From Straminergon stramineum (lineage: Eukaryota > Streptophyta > Bryopsida > Hypnales > Calliergonaceae): a DNA stretch of 64,000 nt. A program made the position numbers and the translations under genes. Numbering within the stretch: position 1 is the first letter of the stretch; every line of letters begins with the position of its first letter. The notes under the pieces are model-generated. The model saw nothing but the letters and a program-made list of their open reading frames with translations, searched no databases and had not been told where the DNA came from. Where the stretch lies: the NCBI GenBank assembly GCA_963920665.1, contig OY987265.1, forward strand, positions 16,993,001-17,057,000, in the 5' to 3' direction. Shown here piece after piece: positions 56,087-64,000 of the stretch.

Positions 56087-58138
56087 ATTCTCGATTTGGC
56101 GATTAATTTTCAGTTGTATTTGTTTGTGGATCTTTTTGTGGGTATGGATTCTTCTTCAATCTTTTCAAAAAAGTGAACTTTTATTTCTGTGTTGTCTACA
56201 TGGTTCTACTTTTGTTGGTACATTGCTGGGTGCAAGGTATTGTGTACATACTTCTTTTGAGAAAGAGTTCAAAATTTTGTTCCGTTTATAAGGTAACTAC
56301 ACCCAAAAGAGACCTCTTTCTAAAACTGACCCCTACATATTCTTGCCTAAAATGTACTCCCACTATTCATAAGAGTCTAGGGTCGATTTTACAAACGCCT
56401 ATTCTCATGACTTTGAAAATTCAATGATTATTCATAGAGTGTCCAAAAAATGCATTCTAAGAAAATCTACAATCCCCTTCTAACTACTAAGAAGACCCCA
56501 CAACAAGTTTTCTATATAACAATGAGAACCATGATGGATTGCTTATTCAGACGCTTTTGGGTGTGGCTACCTTAGTACATAGCAGTTACACTATCTGCAG
56601 TCAAACCATTGTGTGGCACACTTTTGATCATGTTCATTTTCTACCTCATTGCATTTCTGTGGTTTTCCTGCACATATATGTTTCCATTTATGTGTCTTGG
56701 GGATCTAAAGTATTTGAAGCACATACATATTCTCCAATTCTGCAAAGTAGAAAGGTTGCGAAGTCCCTCTTCCATTGTAGCCTTCAAGTTTTCCTGGTTT
56801 TCCTTTGTTATCGTCCTTCTGGACTTTCTAAAGAGTGCTTCACATTCTTCTTCAATACTTCCTACACTTCACTCATGCACAGGTGCCGGTATCTAATATA
56901 GTGAAGATTTTGTACTGATACTTGTTACAATAGTAATCTATGCTAGTGGTTTCAGCTCAGAAAAAAGTGCACATCTCAGAGACTATCATGACCTATCAGT
57001 TTCTCCTCGAAAGAATTGGAAGATTGATGCCAGGAATCCAGTGGAGAAAAGATCACCAGGTTGAAAATCCTGATCCATGGACCTTTGATGTGCTTGTCAT
57101 AGTGACTCAGCTGGGTAATTTTGAGTACGTACATAGGATAATTAATATATTGAGCTAGTGGTTCTCAGTTATCGCCATAATTATGCCTAGTCTTAATTAG
57201 TGGTGATGAGCGCGGCATACATATGTAACATGGCTTTAACAAAATTAACCTAGTGAGCTGGTCGTCTAGATGTTTAGTACAGGAAGAGGCTCTTGAGAGA
57301 GAAGTGTGAGTGCTGAAGAATGGGAGGCGTTACATCTTTCACTGTATGTTCCCATATTCTTGGGTGATCATCATGTTAACAGGAGATTACCCAGTACAAA
57401 ACTTTTCTATGCAATCGTGTAGAAGTTGTTCTCTTACTTGCATTGATCTTCTTCCATATGATTAAAGGCTGTAGTGGACTTTTCAAGTTGTGTTGTTCTG
57501 GGCTCAGAAGTACGTCTCCTCAGAAGTCTGCTGGAGAGGGATGTGACATATTCATTTATTTTTAGATTGAAGTTCAATAAAACAATGTTATATATTGGAT
57601 TGGGTATATAGGTTGAGTTCATACTCTTATAGCAGGTTGGATCATGTTGATGAAGTGTTAAGATCTTCTCACCTTCTGAGTTATCTCCACACACGGATAG
57701 TATGTAAGTTAACACCTGATATTTTCTTGAGTCCAGTATTGATGAATTCATCAAAATGTCAATTCTCAAAATCTCATCTCTAGATATTGGCCAACTGGTT
57801 TGAGTTCAGTGGGAAAGATTGTAATCTTGCATGCGCTGCCTGTCAATTTGCTCAATAGTTCAATATGTAGGCGAGTCTTTGGATTTTCAAGTGTGTCGTA
57901 GATGATGTTTTCACATTCTTAAACTGATTATTACATTAGAGTCACCCCATCCTCATTTGAGATGCGAACTTGAATGTGTTCCCTATCTCATATTCTTATT
58001 TAGGGTTATAATAATTTTGGGATTGAATGTTGGTCGTCCTAGATTCCCTAAGTGAAGGTCAAATTCAACAAAAATTCAATCATTTTTGTATAAAAAAATG
58101 TCACATGTCATCTTGTGAATGGTGTGAGGTGACATGCA
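56087..58138 (+). repeat. Triplicated block U, copy 3 (hosts N2)
   Basis: Best-preserved copy. The frame around 56940-57158 encodes KKVHISETIMTYQFLLERIG, then RLMPGIQWRKDHQVENPDPW and TFDVLVIVTQL, preceded by a possible splice acceptor (TTTCAG). No domain recognised. Lacks W1 and T2 found in U2, and carries N2 at 56291-56572. Confidence 0.7.
56291..56572. mobile_element. TA-flanked MITE N2 in block U3
   Basis: 282 bp. AGGTAACTACACCCAAAAGA at the left, GCTTTTGGGTGTGGCTACCT at the right, TA both sides (56289-56290, 56573-56574). The flanks TTTTGTTCCGTTTA / GTACATAGCAGTTAC are continuous in U1 and U2, which confirms the insertion. Confidence 0.85.
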
Positions 58139-58140
58139 TT

Positions 58141-58795
58141 ACAAAAAAATGAATGTTTTATGATTATGAAAATATGACTAGAGATGATTGGCAATTGCTC
58201 ACAGTCATATTTTTGGAGCCTAAGACCTTGGAAAAGAATATGACTACAAATATGAATGTCAATCATGTTCTAGCGTGGTATTTTGAGGGCGTATAGTATA
58301 CGCCTATTGGGAAGACCAAAATACTTCATAGGGAATGATAGGGAACATATTTGGAGAATGTCTAGTCATATTTGGTTGTCATATTTTTATAGCAATCATA
58401 TTTTGCAGGCAATCTTTATGGTTGTGACATTTTTTTCTTTTAGGGCAACCTAAGGTAAATTTGGGTGGGAAACATGCTTGGAGAGGTCCTAGTCATATTT
58501 TTGCTTGAGTCATATTTCGTAGTCATATTTTGCAGGCAATCATATTTCATATTCACATTTTATTTTTTATTTTATTTTTGTGTGGGCAAGCCAAGGAAAA
58601 GGTGGACATTCTAAAATAGCCTTCTCATCTTTTGGCCATAGGGACCATTCCTTGGGGTGTACACATCATTTTTTTTTTATTTCTATTAAAAAATGATTAT
58701 TTTTTGTTGTGTGTTTTGTCTATAACAAAATTGGCATCCAATAAATTTGGGTGCCGCATGTTCATATTTCAATTCTTTAATTTATATTACTTGTA
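58141..58795 (+). repeat. Long direct repeat D, copy 1
   Basis: Matches 59453-60060 in order (TTATGA.T.TGAAAATATGA, CATATTTTTGGAG, TAGTCATATTT.., GGGTGG.AA, CCTAAGG, GGCATCCAATAAATTTGGGTG / TGTCCAAATAATTTAGGGTG). Inside, AGTCATATTTT-like motifs recur many times. The spacing and same orientation resemble LTRs, but no TG..CA ends, primer-binding site or gag-pol is visible. Confidence 0.6.
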
Positions 58796-59452
58796 GGTTT
58801 TACTAGTGAATTCCAAAAATGAAATCAATTAATGGTAGGAGACAATAGATGATTTCATATTCGGATCATCTCGTAGGAAGGGATTGGGAAAGGGTCTCCA
58901 AATGCATGTGAAACGTAATTTGATTTTGAGGTTCACATACACTTCTAATGATAGAGGTAGTCCTCAAAAGTAGTATTCCAAATGTAGACTTCGTTATCAT
59001 TACATAGAGGGTTTATTCTTTCACATACACATTAGGTCAAGAAAAGATGGTCAATCTTGCAGGAGAGTGCAGTGGCAACGTTAGTGCTTGATGTATCATA
59101 TGATGAATGCTATCCATTTCATTGACATTTTTCTACAAAGACCAACACGGTTATATGGTGTGTTTCCATATGATGTGTTAAAGAGAATTCTATATACAAA
59201 ATTCAAATTCAAACATGAAAGACAACTTCATTTACAACACTTGTAGCCATGATTGGAGACTCAATCATAATCTACATCAGAGTATTGTATGTCATTTGCT
59301 TCTATGTCATCATGTCTCAAACGTTACAATGTAGTTGCAACCACATTGGGCTCAACTTCCATTGCATCATATATGATGGGTGTCTTTGGTATGAGGTCTT
59401 TGTGCAAGGCCATGGCTTCTAGTCCATGAAAATTAGTTTTCTTACCCAACAC
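58796..59452. other. Interval between D repeats
   Basis: About 650 bp with no ORF or recognised primer-binding site. Confidence 0.4.
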
Positions 59453-60060
59453 TAAAACAAAATGGATGTCTTATGACTCTGAAAATATGATTGAGGATGA
59501 TTGGCGACCACTTGTAGTAATATTTTTGGAGGCCAACACTTTGAAGAGAAATATGATTGCTAGTTATATTTTGGCCTTGTATATTAGAGGCTTATAGTAA
59601 ATGTTTGTTGGAAACACCAAAATATTTTATAGGGCTTCATGGGGAATATGTTTGGAGAACGTACAGTCATATTTAATAGTCATATTTTTGCTTCAGTTAT
59701 ATTTTGCAGTCATATTTCTATGATAGTCACATTTTTTTTCTTTTGGGGCAGACTGAAGAAATTTGGGTGGGGAATATATTTGGAGAGTGCTAAGTCATAT
59801 TTTTCAGTCATATTTTCACTTTAATCATATTTTGTAGATACATTTCTTTGGTAGTTATTTTTTTTCTTTAGGGGAGCCTAAGGAAAAGGTGGGCAATCGA
59901 AGATGACTCTTTTATATTTTACCCTTAAAGGCCATTTCTTGGAATTAAGGCATGACTTTGTTTAATACCTATTAAAATAAATTATTTTCTTTTGTATAAT
60001 GTGTCTATTAAAAAATTAATGTCCAAATAATTTAGGGTGGCACATGTTTATATTTTAATT
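59453..60060 (+). repeat. Long direct repeat D, copy 2
   Basis: See copy 1. Begins ACTAAAACAAAATGGATGTC; diverged by substitutions and indels. Confidence 0.6.
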
Positions 60061-61929
60061 AATATATTTAAAATTTTTATAGGAATTAGAAAAAGAGTAG
60101 AGAAAAATAAAGTAATTAATAATAGGAGATTATGAATTTTTTTTTGAGGATTTAAGGGAAAATTAGAGAGGAATAAAAGCCTATAGACAAACCGAAGCAC
60201 CAAGATGGGACTAAGCCTAAGAACCCAAGATGGAAACCGGGCCTCCCTTGACCCAATATTGGAACGTGCCATGGGTTTGACTAATTATGCTAATTGATTG
60301 TGATGTCTAATACAAAGCGAAACCTAATGCATTTAAACTGATAATGTAGATTGAAGGTTGTGGAGTTTAGAAAAAATACTTGAAGCTTGAGAAAGATCTA
60401 ATCCAAGGAGAAGAAAGAAGAGTGTGAGCAAAATTCATACCCGAGTGGCCATGAAGCAAGAGTAAGCAAGGAGTGCGATTTGTGTTGAGAGTCTCTAAGT
60501 GTTTGAAGAAGAAATGTATGTTCCAAGTTGCTACTGGAAGCTTTGGACGTGGTTAGGAGACTAATATGACCCCCTTATAGGGATTTGATTATGTATTAAA
60601 CAAAGATTGTTGATTATAATACACATAGTTGATCAAATGAAGTTTCAAAGTCTTAAGTAGATATTAGTTAGCACTTATGAGGTTGATGTCATTAGAATTG
60701 TTCGATTCGTAAAGTAATTATAAATCAATTAGTAGTAATAGAAGTTAAAGATTGCAATTCTAAACTATCCCAAAAAATGAAGGAAAAAAACAAAAAATAC
60801 TGAAAATAATCTGGAGAAAGTCAAGAGGGGAAAGTAGAAAGAGATAGGTTGAAAGAAAAGAATTAGATCATATATTTAATTTATACCCTTTGTTGTAAAA
60901 GTTGTTATTTAAGTTGTATACAAAAACACAAAAATGCAACAAAAATGGATTAAAGCAAACCTCATGATACAATTACAATATACATATTAGATTGTTGGAG
61001 AATGGGGATGTGGTGGAATAGATTCCAAGGCATGTCCTTAAATTTGGCACTTAGCTTTTCTCTTCTTGTAGAAACTATAGTTGCACTACAAATTAGAGGT
61101 TTCAGTCAAACCTTTAAGAATTTATTAAATCCAACTTTGAATTTAAGATCACTGAGTTAATTTGTAGAGAATTCTAGTAACATATCACACTTTAAAAAAT
61201 AGATAAAAATTATGGAAGATAGAAAACAATAAAATTGGATATTCTATAGTGTTAGTTTTGGATAAAAAATACCAAAGTTCATCCAATTCAAGTCAAAAAG
61301 GGAACTTGAAATGTAGTGACATTTAGAATCCAATTTTGAAAGTAAAAATGAATTTAGACTCATAGGCTAAAAGAAAATCTTGGATGAAATCTTGAAGGAT
61401 GAATTAGAGACAAAATTTCATCCATTTATATTTTTTTGTTATTGGCCTTCAAATTTTCTAAGTTTGATATTTAGGAATTGTTCAATGAGCATTCTAATCA
61501 ATGAACGATTTTTTTCTAATGATAAATTGTAAGTGGTTGAAATCTAAACTAAAACAAACACAAACTATAAAAGTTAGAGGTTTTAATTGGTTTTGGCCAA
61601 TCTTGGCCAAAACTTTAGACCCCCAAATATTAAGAATATAGATAAAATACTCACATATATCATGTATTGAAGTTTGTCTCTTTTTTAAGAAGGTTTTTTG
61701 CAATGTCATATAAGCCATATTTATAGAAGGACTCTATAGAGTTGTTTAGAAGTCACAAAATTATTCATATGAAGATTGAGGCTCACCATGATACATATGC
61801 TTATATTGCAATTAAAAGATGATTGTTTAAATGTTCTTTCAAGGGTATAGACTATAAAAATATAATCCCTTTTTCTATTTCAAAGATACTTTTAAATAAT
61901 GCCTCTATCAAATACAGGGTTGACAAAAG
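60061..61929. other. AT-rich spacer, nothing recognised
   Basis: A small perfect palindrome GTTTTGGCCAATCTTGGCCAAAAC lies near 61587. No gene. Confidence 0.4.
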
Positions 61930-62720
61930 TGAGCGTCCCAGGCAAAATCGCATCCAAAAATCGGACATCCGGACTCCGCAGACGTTGTGTCTCCGGTGGG
62001 TAAAAAATGCCGTTCGCAAATTTACCCTCGGTAAATGTGGTCGGGCGGTTGGGCGGACGGGCGGTCAAGCGGACGAACGGTCAGGCAGACGGTTGGTCGG
62101 TCGGTCAAGTAGATGGGCGGTCGGGCGGATGGGTGGTTGAGCAGACAGGCGGACGGGGAATCAGCTGGGCGGACGCTTACAATGTAGTCATAGCAACTTT
62201 CAAATGCAATTTCCGAATTCATTTTTTACAATTTTAGGGCGCATATTATACCGTTGGAAAGGTCTTTCCAAGACCTTTCCAACGGTATATCGCACGCCCT
62301 CAAACACCAAAATCTCCAACCGGAAATGCCAAGAGAAGTGTGATGCTTCAAAAAATGAGTGTCCACCTTGGAGTTCGCCCGTCCGCCCTCCCGTCCGCCC
62401 TCCCGTCCAACCCCCCCCCATCCGCTTGGCGGACAGGCGCACGGGGAATCAGTTGGGCGGACGCTCACAATGTAGACACAACAACTTCAAATGCAATTTC
62501 CGAATTCACTTTTTACAATTTTGGGGCGCGTAATATACCGTTGGAAAGGTCTTGGAAAGACCTTTCCAATGGTATATCACACGCCCTGAAAACCTAAATC
62601 TCCAACCGGAAATGCCAAGAGAAGTTTGTTGCTTCAAAAAGTGACTGTCCGCCTTGGTGTTTGGCCGTCCGCCTAGCTGTCCGCCCTCCCGTCCGCCACG
62701 AGCCTCTTCTGTCCGCCATT
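61930..62720. mobile_element. GC-rich foldback element with subrepeat arms
   Basis: The left half is packed with GGCGGAC/GGGCGGT-type units, and the right half with the inverse GTCCGCC/CCGTCCGCCCTCC units, so the arms could pair. The middle is a direct duplication of about 290 bp (GGGGAATCAGCTGGGCGGAC near 62152 and GGGGAATCAGTTGGGCGGAC near 62443). Each unit carries a hairpin: 62247-62289 has two perfectly complementary 20-bp arms and a 3-nt loop, and 62533-62577 has 21-bp arms with one G.T pair. Overlapping frames on both strands are artefacts of the low-complexity GC repeats. Resembles Foldback-type transposons in which TIRs are built of subrepeats. Confidence 0.65.
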
Positions 62721-63340
62721 GCCGACCGCCCTGACCTTCCGAGCCAACATAATGCCGTCCGTCTCCTTATATAACGTACTTGACCTCTGTCCGCCGACAG
62801 TTTTATTACATTTAATTCTGAAAAGTGTAGAACTGCTCCTTCATTTCCAAAAAAAGACTCTTTAATGCGACAAGTATCCAATGCAATATTAATGTAAGAA
62901 AAGAATAATTCCAAGTTTTCCACCCCACATTTAAACATGCTTTCCAAACCCTATACCCTTAACCCCAAACCCTAAGTCATGTTGTGCATCAAGTAATGTG
63001 CTTGGGTATGTATTATTTTTTGAAAAGTGAAGTGTTGTTCTCCCACTTTTTAGATTGGTTTTGAATTATTTACTAAGAAAGAGGTACTTTCTTTAGTAAA
63101 TATAGTAACCTAAGTAGCTTAATACTCTTATTAAAGTATTAAATACTTTTGTACTTATCCATAATATAGTTGATACAGGTATGGGTTAATACCCCACCTT
63201 CCAGCCCTTCATTTGTACTAATCCAAGGCTTTAAGCAGGATTAGCAGGACATCAATTATAATTTAATGTAACTCCAGCTAATAGTAATCAAGAATTAGTG
63301 AGCTAGTGGAAACAGGGTTGAGTTACATTGATGGGGGCCT
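62721..63340. other. Spacer, nothing recognised
   Basis: Mostly AT-rich; no gene. Confidence 0.35.
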
Positions 63341-63468
63341 TCATTTACTACCATGTACCCCTGTTCGGCTTCATCTAATGGGGCCTAACAGACCAGCTCA
63401 TGTGGATTTCGGCCAAGCCTTAGTCCACCTCATGTATCCCTGTGCCAAGTCATCTGATTGGACTGGGG

Positions 63469-63477
63469 TATAAATTA
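63469..63477 (+). promoter_or_regulatory. Candidate TATA box
   Basis: TATAAATTA about 100 bases upstream of an ATG at 63573. Upstream is an imperfect direct repeat of about 35 bp starting CATGTAYCCCTGT, near 63352 and again near 63431, which could be duplicated promoter elements. Confidence 0.35.
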
Positions 63478-63572
63478 AGCTCAACTGGTTTTGGGTTGTC
63501 ACTACCTGTTGGCTCTTGCTTGATTTTACTTGAACGAGTTGGAATCTGGTGTCTCTGGGCTTGCAAAGAAGG

Positions 63573-63850
63573 ATGGCAACTTCTCAGGTTCCTCTTATGC
63601 ATTTGTGATTTTAGAAAGTAGAATATATTGTCTTGAGTGTTTGTTTTAAGCCTTTCTGATTATATTTTCATTGTGACAGTGATAACAAATTGCCAAGGGC
63701 TGTAGACACCTTGTCTGCGACTAACATAACATTTTGTGTGTTGTGTTTTTCATGGGGACAGGTGAGGTCCTTGGCTTCTTTGAAATTATTTCTCAAGGAT
63801 GACTTTTCCCAAGACAATGAAGATATACTACTTGGGGGTGTTTATGTTTA
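63573..63850 (+). CDS. Possible first exons of an unidentified gene
   Basis: ATGGCAACTTCTCAG (63573-63587; MATSQ) meets a donor GTTCCT. An acceptor GGGGACAG ends at 63761 and a phase-0 continuation encodes VRSLASLKLFLKDDFSQDNE then DILLGGVYV before a stop near 63850. The second exon could end earlier at a donor (GGG-GTGTTT), with the gene continuing beyond the window. No domain recognised. The exon structure is inference from splice-like sites only. Confidence 0.25.
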
Positions 63851-64000
63851 AAGTTTATATTCTTGAACGGTACATGATTTACTATGATGCTTCATTTGCT
63901 GTTGAAACATGTAGAAACTGATGAATAGTAATTTGTCAATTATGTGACAAATAGCTAGTAGTACTTACAACATGTATTGATCCTATCAGGATCTATCCTT

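Noticed and set aside
58141..60060. Annotated LTR retrotransposon
   Set aside because: No TG..CA ends, primer-binding site, polypurine tract or coding region could be seen.
62007..62947. Several Gly/Arg-rich or Pro-rich ORFs on both strands
   Set aside because: They come from low-complexity GGCGGAC/GTCCGCC subrepeats open in many frames; no codon-level evidence.
1..64000. CRISPR arrays, bacterial operons, rRNA or intact tRNA genes
   Set aside because: None seen; tRNA-like boxes occur only in the two SINEs.

Overview
This window looks like gene-poor, AT-rich nuclear DNA of a land plant. The one clear gene is a protein kinase fused to an NB-ARC domain. This 'PK-NBS-LRR' layout is established for mosses and is not typical of flowering plants, so a moss or other non-flowering plant is my best inference; nothing else in the window fixes the species. 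Layout: bases 1-2526 hold the minus-strand kinase/NB-ARC gene, which runs off the left edge before any LRRs. From about 2.5 kb to 63.4 kb I find no convincing host gene. That space is built from dispersed repeats, many with exact ends, inverted termini and target-site duplications. The last 0.5 kb (63469-63850) may hold the promoter and first exons of a plus-strand gene. The repeats form layers. (1) Elements flanked by TTAA with termini CCCCTAAAGGACC: five internal-sequence families and nine copies with both ends or clear internal homology. This is a piggyBac-like signature, unusual for a plant. (2) Elements flanked by TA that begin AGGT and end ACCT, in several families, sometimes nested; one has an exact TA empty site in a paralogous repeat. 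(3) Long foldback structures: a 495-bp near-perfect palindrome flanked by TTA, a 215-bp CACTA-like hairpin, and a GC-rich foldback with 20-bp perfect hairpins. (4) Short retro-insertions with target-site duplications: LINE 3' ends, one only 51 bp long, and two tRNA-type SINEs. (5) Older duplicated blocks (called U, J, S, G, H, K, V, X, Y and D here), whose copies serve as filled and empty sites for the younger insertions. No complete transposase, reverse transcriptase or LTR pair was recognised. Almost everything mobile here is non-autonomous and must have been moved by enzymes encoded elsewhere. Coordinates of repeat blocks whose edges fade are approximate. Element ends with TIRs and TSDs were read base by base by eye, not by alignment software.
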